In this document: positions 45,513 to 55,222 of the stretch, piece after piece
How positions within the stretch are numbered: position 1 is the stretch's first letter
Layout of the letters: each line of letters opens with the position of its first letter
Assembly (NCBI GenBank): GCA_947489685.1
Contig: CANLEM010000006.1
Coordinates: 124,001-188,000, forward strand
Length of the DNA stretch: 64,000 nt
Source: an uncultured Aquimarina sp.
GTDB lineage: Bacteria > Bacteroidota > Bacteroidia > Flavobacteriales > Flavobacteriaceae
Direction: 5' to 3'
The notes under the pieces: generated by a model
What the model saw: the letters and a program-made list of their open reading frames with translations, nothing else
Told to the model about the DNA's origin: nothing
Databases searched by the model: none
Program-made: the position numbers and the translations under genes

Positions 45513-45740
45513 ATGAGTTTTCCAAAATTCTTATTAGGAGATAACACAGATTTTCCTGACGCTATTTTTGTAATTCACACCGAGTTTCCAAGGTTTATTA
45601 TTAATCTTGAAAATGATGAGGTAGAGTGGTTAGAAGAGTTTGATAAAAATGATGAAAAAGAATTAATGGAAGAGGCAGAAAACCTTTTTCAATCCGCCAA
45701 TGATTTCTACGATCGCGAAATTGAGCGTTACGATGCATAA
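45513..45740 (+). CDS. Small acidic conserved protein
   Basis: 75 residues from ATG 45513 (an in-frame TTG at 45504 is less likely). Begins MSFPKFLLGDNTDFPDAIFVIHTEFPRF-like and is rich in Glu/Asp in the second half (EEFDKNDEKELMEEAENLF). I recall such proteins as conserved in Flavobacteriaceae; no function is known to me. A TACCTTTA box at 45480-45487 is the likely promoter. 28 nt from the PAP2 gene, so probably co-transcribed. Confidence 0.75.
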   Translation: MSFPKFLLGDNTDFPDAIFVIHTEFPRFIINLENDEVEWLEEFDKNDEKELMEEAENLFQSANDFYDREIERYDA

Positions 45741-45768
45741 CGTCTTTCAAAATTAATAAGAAGTAGTT

Positions 45769-46347
45769 ATGGAAGAACTTATAGAATTAGACAAAGATCT
45801 TTTCTTATATCTTAATAACTTAGGAAGTGCCACTTGGGATGGGTTTTGGCTGTTTATGACAGAAAAACTCTATCAAATACCCCTATATGTAGTATTACTA
45901 TTCTTTTTTTATAAATATTTTGGTATTCGTGGTACCATAATCACTTTGATTGTTGTGGCAGCCCTTATTGCAGCATCAGATCAGTTATCTAATTTGTTTA
46001 AAAACGTATTGTTTATGCGTCCCAGACCTTGTCGAGCAGAAGGAGTGGCCGATTTTACAAGATTTATTGCAGAGCGATGTGGTAGACATGGTTATTTTTC
46101 GGCACATGCAGCCAGCTCGATGGCATTGGCCTTTTTTACGGGGTTGGCATTACAAAAAAGATTAAAATATATATTCCCGTTTATGGTAGTATGGTCTATA
46201 GTGGTTAGTTATAGTCGAATATATGTTGGGGTTCATTACCCAGGTGATATCATTACAGGTATGGCTATAGGGATTCTATTGGGCTTGGGTGCTTATAAGT
46301 TACATACTTTTCTTGTTAAGAAATATGGCGAAACACCAATAATCTGA
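45769..46347 (+). CDS. PAP2 family phosphatase
   Basis: Membrane phosphatase with the three PAP2 motifs: KNVLFMRPRP (KxxxxxxRP, about 79-88), GYFSAHAASS (SAHA in place of PSGH, about 107-116) and SRIYVGVHYPGD (SRxxxxxHxxxD, about 148-159). Six hydrophobic segments. It may act on undecaprenyl pyrophosphate or phospholipid phosphate groups; PBP1A next door (convergent) makes a cell-wall role attractive. Confidence 0.9.
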   Translation: MEELIELDKDLFLYLNNLGSATWDGFWLFMTEKLYQIPLYVVLLFFFYKYFGIRGTIITLIVVAALIAASDQLSNLFKNVLFMRPRPCRAEGVADFTRFIAERCGRHGYFSAHAASSMALAFFTGLALQKRLKYIFPFMVVWSIVVSYSRIYVGVHYPGDIITGMAIGILLGLGAYKLHTFLVKKYGETPII

Positions 46348-46359
46348 TATGACACTATA

Positions 46360-48600
46360 TTACCCCTCTTTAAACCTTTTCTTTTTCTTCTTTTTGGTAA
46401 ATAATCGCTTTAAAAAATGATCACGCTTTTCTGGTTTGCAATCCAGATCTTTTAAAACATCTCCAGATGGCTCTTCGAATGTACTTTTTGTAATAGCATC
46501 AAATGCACTATCTTGATTCATTTTTTGATATAACTTAGCAAAAATAGGCAATGCACTGTTTGCTCCTTGACCTAGGGCTGTGGTTTTAAAACCAATATCA
46601 TAATTGTCATTTCCAACCCAAGTTACGGTTACTAATTTAGGAGTAATACCCACAAACCAGCCATCTTTGTTTTCTTGAGTGGTACCCGTTTTTCCGGCAA
46701 TATCATTTTTTAGTTGATAAGTAGTTCGTAATCTGGTAGCAGTGCCATTTTCTACAGTAGATTTCATCATCTCTATCATCACTTGTCGGGTATAATCCGA
46801 ATAAGCCGACGTATGTGCTACATCCGGCTCGAAAGAAGCAATAAGATTACCGCTTTTGTCTTCGATTTTAGATATATAATAAGGCTGAACAGCTTTCCCC
46901 TTATTTACATAACTGGCATATGCACCCACCAATTTTTTTAGTTTGATGCCATCTGTACCCAGAGCCATAGCTGGTTTATGTGAAAGAGAGTCTGTAATTC
47001 CTAACTTCTTTACTTGATCGATTACTTTTGAGATTCCAACTTTATTAAGCAGTTTTACGGCAATAGTATTTACAGAATTACTTAAGGCTTTCTCTAGTGT
47101 AAAATTTAGATGTGGGTCTTCTTTTGTTGAAGCATTTTTTGGTGTCCAATTTTCTAGATTGGTATAGGTAATTTCTTTTACCGAAAAATATGAACAAGGT
47201 TTCATGCCGTTTTCTATTGCAGCTGTATAAACAAAGGGTTTAAAAGTAGATCCTACTTGCCTTTTACTTTGAGAAACATGATCATACTTAAAATAACGAT
47301 AGTCTATACCACCAATATAAGCTTGAACGGCTCCGGTAGACGGTTCTATGGCAATCATACCTGTATTGAGAAACTTTTGATAATGTAGTAGGCTGTCTAG
47401 AGATGAATTGTGTTTTACACTATTTCCGGTCCATTCAAACAATTCGATGTCTTTTTTAACAGAAAGAGAATCCTTGATTTGGGATTCGGTCAATCCTTGT
47501 GTTTTTAATTTTTTATAAATACTTAATTCCTTAATTGATTTTTTTATGAAATCATTGGTGTTTTTCCACGGTGCGGCACTTGCGTAAGAAGATTCATAAT
47601 CCTTTTGCAATACCGCCATATGTTCTTTCATAGCTTCTTCGGCCATGGATTGCATTTTGTAGTCCAAGGTAGTATGTATAATTAAACCGTCATTATAAAT
47701 GTCATAAGCACTGCTATCCGGTTTTTTATAATTTTCCAGAATTTTGGTAAGTTCTTTTTTTACCTCTTCCCTAAAATATGGAGCAAGTCCAAGATCATGA
47801 TTAAAATACTGATAGTTGAGTTGGATACTTTTATTAATCGCGTTATTTGCAAGATTTGCATTTAAGTATTCATATTTTACCATTTGTTTGATCACTACAT
47901 CTCGTCGTAGCTGGCTTCTTTCAGGAAATAAGCGAGGATTATAACTGTGATTAGCCTTTAGTGTTCCGATCAAAGTTGCGGACTCTGCTATTGATAACTG
48001 ACTCGTAGTTTTGTTGAAGAACTTTTGAGAAGCGCTTTCAATACCATAGGTATTATCTGGAAAAGGTACTGTATTAAAATAAAGGGTGAGAATCTCTTGT
48101 TTAGAGTATATATCTTCTATTCTTTTTGCAATAAAGGATTCTTTCAATTTATTGATCACAGTACTAAACATTCGATATTTTTTTCTTCCAAATAAATTTT
48201 TGGCCAGTTGCAAGGTTATAGTGCTCCCTCCTCCTGATGATTTATCCCGTAGTAAGATTGTTTTAAAAAATACACGAAGTAAACTGGTGTTGTCTACGCC
48301 ATCATGTTCGTAAAACCTAACATCTTCGGTAGCAATTAGAGCATCAATTAAGTGTTTAGGTAGATCTTGATAGGATATGGGTTGTCGATCATAGATATAA
48401 TATTTGCCAATCAAATGACCATCTTTATCCAATACTTGAGTAGCTTCGGCTTGTTTAAGAGAACTAAGCTCGTTTTTATCTGGTAATTTTCCCCAAAAGC
48501 CAAAATAGATACTGCCATAAAATAAGATAGACGATATTAGGAGTATGCTTACTATCAAAATAGGCCATTTAACCCACTTTTTTTGCAAATATTTCTTCAT
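46360..48600 (-). CDS. Bifunctional penicillin-binding protein 1A
   Basis: Class A PBP, 746 residues. One TM anchor (12-33). Glycosyltransferase domain with catalytic Glu92 (ATEDVRFYEHDG) and GGGSTITLQLAKN (123-135). Transpeptidase motifs: STFK (451-454, Ser451), SVN (509-511) and KTGT (637-640). A lysine-rich tail (KKKKKKRFKEG) ends the chain. Polymerises and cross-links peptidoglycan. 58 nt after the BCCT gene on the same strand, but a separate unit seems likely. Confidence 0.95.
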   Translation of the reverse strand: MKKYLQKKWVKWPILIVSILLISSILFYGSIYFGFWGKLPDKNELSSLKQAEATQVLDKDGHLIGKYYIYDRQPISYQDLPKHLIDALIATEDVRFYEHDGVDNTSLLRVFFKTILLRDKSSGGGSTITLQLAKNLFGRKKYRMFSTVINKLKESFIAKRIEDIYSKQEILTLYFNTVPFPDNTYGIESASQKFFNKTTSQLSIAESATLIGTLKANHSYNPRLFPERSQLRRDVVIKQMVKYEYLNANLANNAINKSIQLNYQYFNHDLGLAPYFREEVKKELTKILENYKKPDSSAYDIYNDGLIIHTTLDYKMQSMAEEAMKEHMAVLQKDYESSYASAAPWKNTNDFIKKSIKELSIYKKLKTQGLTESQIKDSLSVKKDIELFEWTGNSVKHNSSLDSLLHYQKFLNTGMIAIEPSTGAVQAYIGGIDYRYFKYDHVSQSKRQVGSTFKPFVYTAAIENGMKPCSYFSVKEITYTNLENWTPKNASTKEDPHLNFTLEKALSNSVNTIAVKLLNKVGISKVIDQVKKLGITDSLSHKPAMALGTDGIKLKKLVGAYASYVNKGKAVQPYYISKIEDKSGNLIASFEPDVAHTSAYSDYTRQVMIEMMKSTVENGTATRLRTTYQLKNDIAGKTGTTQENKDGWFVGITPKLVTVTWVGNDNYDIGFKTTALGQGANSALPIFAKLYQKMNQDSAFDAITKSTFEEPSGDVLKDLDCKPEKRDHFLKRLFTKKKKKKRFKEG

Positions 48601-48658
48601 TACAATATGCTAATATGAACATAGATAACGCTGAAAATGCAGTATTATTAGATTTTAT

Positions 48659-50167
48659 TTACCTCTGATTTTTTCTAAAATCTCTTATAAACAATGCAAT
48701 CATAAGTACCATGAGTAGAGAAAAGGGTAAAGAGGTTATAATGAGTAATTTCTGCATAGCGGTCAACACATTAATGTCACTTTTTACATTACCTAATAAG
48801 ATAATCCCAACAGAAAAAATGGTAAGTATTATACTCCACAACAGACGATGGGTCTTTGATGGTTCTTGCTTTCCGTTATCGGTAAACATGCTTAGAACAA
48901 AAATGGCAGAATCCAGAGAAGTTACCAAAAAGCTTATTAATAAAAGTATGGTAAGTGTATTAATAAGTCCTTGAAAAGGATAGTTTTCAAAGAAGATAAA
49001 AATAGAGCTAAATACATTATCAAACTGGCCTTGATATGCCCCTAGATTCTCAATAATTTCAAAAGCAGATTCACCAAAGGTTGTGAACCAGAAAAAAGTT
49101 CCTAATGAGGGTATTAATAGTACCCCAAGTATGATTTCTCTTAGGGTTCGCCCTTTAGAAATACGTGCTATAAATATACCGGTAAAAGGAGCCCAGGCAA
49201 GCCAGAATGCCCAATAATAATAGGTCCAATCGGTCAGAAAAGCTTCACCGGGATTATAGGTGCCTAATGCTAAACTAAGTGGGATAAAATCAATTATATA
49301 ATGAAATAAAGCAGAGAAAAATTGGGAGAATACTGTAATAATATCACTCTGTACAAATACAAAAATTAGAAGAGCTGATGTGATATATATGTTCCAGGTT
49401 GAAATAATTTTTATTCCTTTATGTACTCCTCTAAATACTGATATAAATGCCAGAATCGATATAATTAAAAGCACTACAATAGTGCCAATAAGTCCAATGT
49501 CTACTTTTAACAGGTGAGTAAGCCCTCCCTCAATCTGGGTTGTTCCTAACCCGATAGCCGCTACTAGTCCAAAAACCGTAGTAAGAATTGCCAGAATATC
49601 AATACCTCTAAAAATAAAATCCTTAGTTTTTTGCGAAGTAATCATATACTCGATTGAAGAAAAAGCACTGCTGGATAATACTTTTTTGGAGTGTACAAAT
49701 AGATAATAACCTACAACAATAGCAAATATTGCATAAAATGCCCAAGCTGTAAATCCCCATTGATAGAAAGTGTATTCGAGAGCGATGGTATTGGCAGATG
49801 TGCCATTGTCTATTGGCGGGTTATTCATCATATAGACAGGCTCTTGTACAGCCCGTAATAATATTCCGGCACCCATGCCTGCACTGTATAACATCGATAT
49901 CCAAGCTAATCTCGAAAATTGCGGTCGATCATTAAGAGTACCTAAACGGTATTTTCCCCATTTAGAAATTGCCATAATCACCAAAAGTAACACACAAATT
50001 AATCCTAACCATAAATAAAACCTACCAAATCTTTGACGGATGTATATGGAGAAAGTCTCTATACTATTATACGTTTCTAATGTAAAAAAGTATAAGAAAA
50101 ATGAAAAAAAAAGTAATACACCTAATGAAATATATAACAAACTATTTTTCTTAAGATCTAGTTTCAT
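48659..50167 (-). CDS. BCCT family betaine/carnitine/choline transporter
   Basis: About 12 TM helices over 502 residues. Family features are SAGMGAGILLRAVQEPVYMM (TM3 region), the Trp-rich TYYYWAFWLAWAPFTGIFIARISKGRT block (TM8 region) and the SLDSAIFVLSMFT segment. The Gly-rich Na+/substrate helix reads GMGAGILL, where GMGIGLLF-type motifs are common. Probably takes up a quaternary amine osmolyte, which fits marine life and the MscS channel in the same window. Confidence 0.92.
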   Translation of the reverse strand: MKLDLKKNSLLYISLGVLLFFSFFLYFFTLETYNSIETFSIYIRQRFGRFYLWLGLICVLLLVIMAISKWGKYRLGTLNDRPQFSRLAWISMLYSAGMGAGILLRAVQEPVYMMNNPPIDNGTSANTIALEYTFYQWGFTAWAFYAIFAIVVGYYLFVHSKKVLSSSAFSSIEYMITSQKTKDFIFRGIDILAILTTVFGLVAAIGLGTTQIEGGLTHLLKVDIGLIGTIVVLLIISILAFISVFRGVHKGIKIISTWNIYITSALLIFVFVQSDIITVFSQFFSALFHYIIDFIPLSLALGTYNPGEAFLTDWTYYYWAFWLAWAPFTGIFIARISKGRTLREIILGVLLIPSLGTFFWFTTFGESAFEIIENLGAYQGQFDNVFSSIFIFFENYPFQGLINTLTILLLISFLVTSLDSAIFVLSMFTDNGKQEPSKTHRLLWSIILTIFSVGIILLGNVKSDINVLTAMQKLLIITSLPFSLLMVLMIALFIRDFRKNQR

Positions 50168-50511
50168 ACAATGAATTTTACTTTTAAAATGCTGTGTTTA
50201 TATAACGATATGGTATATCAAGTATAAATGTCTTAAAAGTTTTGAGAACTATTCTGAAAATAAGGAAAAAACATTGGTTTTTTTTACTTGTTAAAAAACC
50301 AAAAAATAATCAATTTTTTAAAGTTGATTTCTCGCAAATTTCATTTTTTTTAATTAGACTTGTAATACATAATATATTGACTATCGTTACTATGCCCGAA
50401 TTGAAAACTACTTGGGGTTAGTTAAATAAAAATGGATCCCCAAGGTTTGTATTATAAATGATGCGCACGCACATTTTAAACCATATTTTGAAACTCTAAA
50501 CCTGCAAACCC
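50168..50511. other. 344-nt intergenic region with a long-loop hairpin
   Basis: AT-rich divergent region between the BCCT gene and a small conserved gene. The only structure I see is CTTGGGG (50411-50417) pairing with CCCCAAG (50438-50444) over a 20-nt loop, 70-100 nt before the 50512 start and not followed by a T run; it may lie in that gene's 5' leader. No gene seen. Confidence 0.5.
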
Positions 50512-50796
50512 ATGAAAAGAGTAATAGTTGATTATAGAAAGTTAAACAAAAACATTTTAAACCTTCTTGTAGAAAAATTTCCAGATGGTTATGCCGATCG
50601 GGATATCATCTCATTTAGAAACCATCACAACGAAGCCATCGAGGCCGTTGAGGTAAAAACCACTGATACTATTTATTTGGTTAAGATTAGTAAAAGACTT
50701 GCAGATACTATGCAAAGTTTTGATTACGAAAATTCTAAACTTGATGTTCCCAAAGGAGTAAGCAAGGAACAAGTTGGAGATATTGATGATAAGTAA
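50512..50796 (+). CDS. Small conserved protein
   Basis: 94 residues, soluble, alpha/beta, no signal. Reads MKRVIVDYRKLNKNILNLLVEKFPDG... then DADRDIISF-like and a C-terminal acidic tail (VGDIDDK). I recall close relatives across Flavobacteriaceae as unnamed proteins; no function can be given. Stand-alone. Confidence 0.75.
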   Translation: MKRVIVDYRKLNKNILNLLVEKFPDGYADRDIISFRNHHNEAIEAVEVKTTDTIYLVKISKRLADTMQSFDYENSKLDVPKGVSKEQVGDIDDK

Positions 50797-51159
50797 GAAA
50801 AATATTAGACTATAAGATTTTGCCGTATCATTTTGTTTTAGATACCCCAAACGGTAAATGTTGTATATGCTAATTTTTATTTTTTTCTTAAAATCACACT
50901 CTTAAATACATAAAAATGAGCTTGTTTAAAATTGAAATACAACCTGTTTTGAGTATTCTGATAAAATAATTTAGGCCAAAACCGTTATAAATAAAGTAAA
51001 GATTTTCTTTTATTTGTGTCTTTTGAATTTTCTATTCAATTTTATCGATAAATTTTAAAAAGACTATTTTCTAGTAGACCGAAAGAAATATTGATGTTGT
51101 TTTGATATCCTGTTAGAAAAGTTTTGAGAAAAATCAATAGGTCAGAATAAAACGAATAC
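50797..51159. other. 363-nt intergenic region
   Basis: AT-rich stretch between two same-strand genes. It contains GATACCCCAAACGG (50850s) and several T runs, but no convincing terminator, RNA gene or exact TAnnTTTG box was found. Confidence 0.4.
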
Positions 51160-52419
51160 ATGGGGTATAAAAGAAGTTATTTACTTTTATTTTTTATTGG
51201 AATACAGCTATATGGTCAATCTGAAAAAAAAACAGATAAGCGATCTTTTTTTATAACTCCCGAAATCCTATTAGGTAAGACTATGGAAGCTAACACAGAT
51301 TTCCCTGAAACCAAACTACAAAAAGCGCTTTTTGTTAGTTTCGGGAGCTATAGTTCACAGTCAAAGCAACGATGGGCAATGGAGTTGGGTTATCCAAAAA
51401 CCGGAATATCTTTGGGTGTTACAGATTTTGGAAATACCGAAAAAATAGGAAAGGCATATACATTAATGCCATTTGTCGAAATAGGTTTGTTTCAGAAAAA
51501 ATCGTCTCGATGGAATATGAATATTGGTATGGGAGCCTCCTATATAGATACACAGTTTGATGTAGATTCGAATCCTTTTAACCTGGCAGTAACAACAAAA
51601 GTGAATTGGTCTTTTAAGTCATTTTTATATTATGACTTATTCCAAAGAGAAACCATAAAATGGCGATTAGGTTTAGGGTATTCTCACTTTTCTAATGGTC
51701 ATACAAGATTGCCAAATCAAGGGCTTAATTCCTTTTTGATGAGTCTATCTACTCATATAGGAAACCAAGGAGATGTTCTTGAAAATGATAAAATCAATAG
51801 ATTAGGAGAAAAGAAAAGATATACCGAAAACTATTTCTCTTTTAGGGCCGGTATAGGTCAGAATGTTCTTTCTAGAGTTTTTAATGATAAAAAAGAAGTG
51901 TATTCTGTTGCTTTTTCTGGAGGTAAAATCATTAATAAAACTTATAAATTTGGAGGAGGGGCGTATTATCGCTTTTATGAGCAGTACTACGAACATATTA
52001 AAGAAAATAAACAGCTTATCGAGGAACAAGTTCCTAGTTATCGCGAAAACCCATATAGATATGCAACTAATTTTGGTGTTTTTGGTAGCGCAGAGCTTTT
52101 ATTGGGCCATGTCGGAGTAGAGTTTGATATAGGAATTAATATCTACAAACCATTTTATAAAATTGATTGGCAACTAAGTCAAGGATATTTTTTTGAAGGT
52201 GATTATGTGAATTTAGGAGAATTAAACTCGTATTTTAAAGTAAAACGTACTGTTTCTAGTAGGTTAGGGATAAAATATTATGTATTAAATACTAATGCAT
52301 CACCAAAGAACAATGTTTTTGTATCGGCCCATATCAATGCTAATTTGGGTCAAGCAGACTTTTCTGAGCTTAGTTTAGGATATGTATATCGTTTTAATTT
52401 AAGAGAAAGTAAAAAGTAA
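51160..52419 (+). CDS. PagL-like acyloxyacyl hydrolase, outer-membrane barrel
   Basis: Signal peptide to about 20 (IQLYGQ), then a barrel of alternating strands ending LGYVYRFNL. The segment GYSHFSNGHTRLPNQGLN (180-197 region) matches the PagL/acyloxyacyl-hydrolase catalytic pattern H-x-S-N with downstream PN. PagL enzymes remove the 3-O acyl chain of lipid A. At 419 residues it is much longer than classical PagL (about 170-190); the C-terminal 200 residues form further strands of unknown role. Possible lipid A remodelling, moderate confidence. Confidence 0.68.
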   Translation: MGYKRSYLLLFFIGIQLYGQSEKKTDKRSFFITPEILLGKTMEANTDFPETKLQKALFVSFGSYSSQSKQRWAMELGYPKTGISLGVTDFGNTEKIGKAYTLMPFVEIGLFQKKSSRWNMNIGMGASYIDTQFDVDSNPFNLAVTTKVNWSFKSFLYYDLFQRETIKWRLGLGYSHFSNGHTRLPNQGLNSFLMSLSTHIGNQGDVLENDKINRLGEKKRYTENYFSFRAGIGQNVLSRVFNDKKEVYSVAFSGGKIINKTYKFGGGAYYRFYEQYYEHIKENKQLIEEQVPSYRENPYRYATNFGVFGSAELLLGHVGVEFDIGINIYKPFYKIDWQLSQGYFFEGDYVNLGELNSYFKVKRTVSSRLGIKYYVLNTNASPKNNVFVSAHINANLGQADFSELSLGYVYRFNLRESKK

Positions 52420-52425
52420 ATTAGG

Positions 52426-53502
52426 CTATAATTTCTTGCTTAAATTCAATAAATATCTTGCTGCTGCAAAAGGTGTGATTTTGTGTTGTAATACTAATTC
52501 TATTTGAGAATTTAGTTCTGATTGTATATCAGGATGGTTGTAAAAAGTAGTTTTCAGTTGTTCTTCTATGGTTTGCACTAGCCAAAATTTATTTTGTTGC
52601 TTTCGGTTTTCCTCAAAAAAGCCGTTTTTATGGGTGATATCCAGATATTTTTGAATCAATTTCCAAATTTCTTTAACACCAGTATTTTCAAGGGCGCTGC
52701 ATATCATAACTTCTGGTAACCAACTACTTTCTGCAAGAGGGTATAAGTGTAAGGCCTTTCTAAATTGATTTTTTGCTTCTTTAGCTCTGTTTAAATTATC
52801 TCCATCGGCTTTATTAATAACTATAGCATCAGCCATTTCTATAATCCCTCTTTTAATTCCTTGAAGCTCATCTCCTGCACCCGCAAGTTTTAATAACAAA
52901 AAGAAATCTACCATACTATGTACAGCAGTTTCACTTTGTCCAACGCCAACAGTTTCGATAATGATTACGTCATACCCCGCGGCTTCGCAAAGAATAATAG
53001 ATTCTCGAGTTTTTTGAGCTACTCCACCTAATGAACTACCAGAAGGAGAGGGGCGAATAAAAGCTTTAGGAGATCTAACCAAAGATTCCATTCTGGTTTT
53101 ATCTCCCAAAATACTACCTTTTGAGATTGTACTACTAGGGTCTACAGCCAAAACAGCCACTTTTTTACCTTGTTCTATCAACACATTACCCAGTGCTTCA
53201 ATAAACGTGCTTTTTCCCACTCCCGGTACACCTGTTATTCCTATTCGGATAGAACTATTGGTATATGGTAAACATTTTTCTATAAGCTGTTGCGCTTTTT
53301 CAAAATGAGTTTGTTGTGTACTTTCGATTAGAGTTATACCTCTGCTTAGGCTTGTAGTGTCTTTTGCTATAATGGCATCAAAAATATGCTGAACAGATAC
53401 TTTTTTTTGTTGCTTTTTTTTGAATAGCCCAATAGCCTGATCATTTGTACTCAAAGGTACTTTTGAAGATGGATTACTATGTTTGTCGGTATTTTTAGAC
53501 AC
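52426..53502 (-). CDS. meaB: Methylmalonyl-CoA mutase-associated GTPase MeaB
   Basis: G3E-family GTPase that guards and reloads B12 mutases (also called ArgK/YgfD). Walker A GVPGVGKST (91-99), AVDPSS (119-124), ETVGVGQSE (183-191) and base-recognition NKADGD (230-235). Full length. Since IcmF carries its own G domain, this separate MeaB most likely serves a methylmalonyl-CoA mutase encoded elsewhere. Confidence 0.95.
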   Translation of the reverse strand: MSKNTDKHSNPSSKVPLSTNDQAIGLFKKKQQKKVSVQHIFDAIIAKDTTSLSRGITLIESTQQTHFEKAQQLIEKCLPYTNSSIRIGITGVPGVGKSTFIEALGNVLIEQGKKVAVLAVDPSSTISKGSILGDKTRMESLVRSPKAFIRPSPSGSSLGGVAQKTRESIILCEAAGYDVIIIETVGVGQSETAVHSMVDFFLLLKLAGAGDELQGIKRGIIEMADAIVINKADGDNLNRAKEAKNQFRKALHLYPLAESSWLPEVMICSALENTGVKEIWKLIQKYLDITHKNGFFEENRKQQNKFWLVQTIEEQLKTTFYNHPDIQSELNSQIELVLQHKITPFAAARYLLNLSKKL

Positions 53503-53577
53503 AAAAAAGCTTTAAGACAAAGTTATAAATTCCTTTTATGAAATCTACCACGATATGTAGTTCGATATTAAATAAAT

Positions 53578-54141
53578 TTATTCTTGAACTTTGATAGGAA
53601 CAGCAATAGCTGTTCTGTCCCATGCCAGATACATTAGCGTAAATCCGTTTGCGTTTTCAAAATAGATAGAAAATTGCTCGATTATATTTAATAATGGTTG
53701 AACAGGAACTTCTAATGTAACAACATCAAATGCAGGTTCTCTCATAGCTTTACCATCTTTAAAATCAACTCCCCATCCATATGCTTTGCTATTAAAAATA
53801 ACTTTCCATGAATTTTGATTAGGGATAGTCCATAAGGTATATGTACCTGCTTTAAGTAAAGTACCATCGATTAAAACATCCTTATCTGTCGTAAAAGAAG
53901 TGGCTTCATTAGCACCGGTTCTCCATACTTCTCCGAAGGGAACTAGATTTCCGAAGATATCTCTATTTTTTTTATAGGGTCTATTGTAAAAAACACTGAA
54001 GTTTGCACTTCCAGCTATATGAGTGATCGTTTCTTCGGGGCTGTGTTTTTTGGTGTTAGATTTTAAAATCGACATACCGACAAAACCTATAATTATAATC
54101 CCTAGTATGATAAGAAGTGCACGCTTTGCAAGTTTGGACAT
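53578..54141 (-). CDS. DUF2911 membrane-anchored protein
   Basis: N-terminal TM anchor (8-26), then a DUF2911 domain: FSVFYNRPYKKNRDIFG, VPFGEVWRTGANEAT, AGTYTLWTIP, and WGVDFKDGKAMREP. The domain is a beta sandwich of unknown function common in Bacteroidota; it probably faces the periplasm. Stand-alone gene, 75 nt from meaB. Confidence 0.9.
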   Translation of the reverse strand: MSKLAKRALLIILGIIIIGFVGMSILKSNTKKHSPEETITHIAGSANFSVFYNRPYKKNRDIFGNLVPFGEVWRTGANEATSFTTDKDVLIDGTLLKAGTYTLWTIPNQNSWKVIFNSKAYGWGVDFKDGKAMREPAFDVVTLEVPVQPLLNIIEQFSIYFENANGFTLMYLAWDRTAIAVPIKVQE

Positions 54142-54221
54142 AAAAACTATTTTTTTTAGAAAAATAAATATAGTTTTTAACCTTCAAACCATGGTCATTA
54201 TTCTAATTATATTTATGAGAT

Positions 54222-54443
54222 TTATTTTGTTAATTGTGCGATGTTCATCACATTCATGGCACATGTGTTTCTAAGAGTGGTTAAAATTGAAATAATTGAT
54301 TCAGAAAAATATTTATTTTCTATAAGATCATCTATATGATTAATTAATGTATGAGTACAATTTACATTTTTCTCTAAAAGAACAAACACATCTTCGATAT
54401 CTTCATTGTTGCCGTAATCGCAACTTTTCTTTGGTTGGTACAT
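54222..54443 (-). CDS. Small helical hypothetical protein
   Basis: 73 residues with no TM; helical pattern NEDIEDVFVLLEKNVNCTHTLINHIDDLIENKYFSESIISILTTLRN broken by three Cys in total. It has an ATG start and AT-rich upstream DNA but no exact -7 box. It could be genuine or chance; the amino-acid composition favours genuine. Confidence 0.5.
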   Translation of the reverse strand: MYQPKKSCDYGNNEDIEDVFVLLEKNVNCTHTLINHIDDLIENKYFSESIISILTTLRNTCAMNVMNIAQLTK

Positions 54444-54558
54444 ATTTTTTTGGTTTTGATTAATAAATAGTATGGTTATAGTGTACTAAGGATTAAAAAA
54501 CTTACCTTAACAGTAGTTAAATATTTATTAAATCACTGATATTCAAATATTTGTTTGA

Positions 54559-54586
54559 TTGTAATAGGATTTTATGTATAATTTTG
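54559..54586 (+). promoter_or_regulatory. Consensus flavobacterial promoter TTG-N17-TAATTTTG
   Basis: -33 TTG (54559-54561), 17-nt spacer and -7 TAATTTTG (54579-54586), the cleanest full promoter match in the window. It lies 90 nt before the sigma-factor gene, giving a leader of about 85 nt. Confidence 0.7.
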
Positions 54587-54676
54587 CAACAATTAGGTAT
54601 AAGAATTCGTCTATATAGATGAATAGGATTTAAGACAGTTTTTAAATAATAATCACTAACCAAAAGTAAGAGAAGT

Positions 54677-55222
54677 TTGTTACAAAGCGAGCTAATAGAA
54701 CAGTGCAGGAATAATGATCGTAGAGCACAGATGAAGCTTTATAATAAATACTGTGATGGTATGTATTATGTGGCATTACGATTCCTCAAAGATCCTTTTG
54801 AGGCAGAGGAAGCTATGCAAGAATCTTTCATTAAAGCCTTTACAAGACTTCACCAGTTTACAGGTGATGTGACTTTTGGTGCTTGGCTTAAACGAATTGT
54901 AATTAATAAAAGCATAGATATGCTAAAAGCCAAGAAAATGAACATGGTAGCGATTAATGAACAGGTAATGACCACGGTAGAGGAGCAAAATGATTGGTCT
55001 GTATCGGATTCTGTTACTGTTGATGAAGTGAAAAAAGCAATAGAAAGGTTACCCGAAAAATATAAATATGCAGTAATGCTATTTTTGATTGAAGGGTATG
55101 ATCACAACGAAATAAGCGAAATATTAGATATAACATCGGTAGCTTCGAGAACACTTGTTCATCGAGGTAAGAAACAGCTTCAGGACCAATTAAAACATTT
55201 GAGAGATGGCACAAGATATTAG
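54677..55222 (+). CDS. ECF-type RNA polymerase sigma factor
   Basis: Region 2 (12-80; YNKYCDGMYYVALRFLKDPFEAEEAMQESFIKAF) and region 4 (about 118-172; IERLPEKYKYAVMLFLIEGYDHNEISEILDITSVASRTLVHRGKKQL). No ATG is in frame; the TTG start gives MLQSELIEQCRNNDRRAQ, the usual N-terminus of this group. Its last 17 nt overlap the anti-sigma-like gene, which itself overlaps the next gene, so three genes form one operon. Confidence 0.93.
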   Translation: MLQSELIEQCRNNDRRAQMKLYNKYCDGMYYVALRFLKDPFEAEEAMQESFIKAFTRLHQFTGDVTFGAWLKRIVINKSIDMLKAKKMNMVAINEQVMTTVEEQNDWSVSDSVTVDEVKKAIERLPEKYKYAVMLFLIEGYDHNEISEILDITSVASRTLVHRGKKQLQDQLKHLRDGTRY

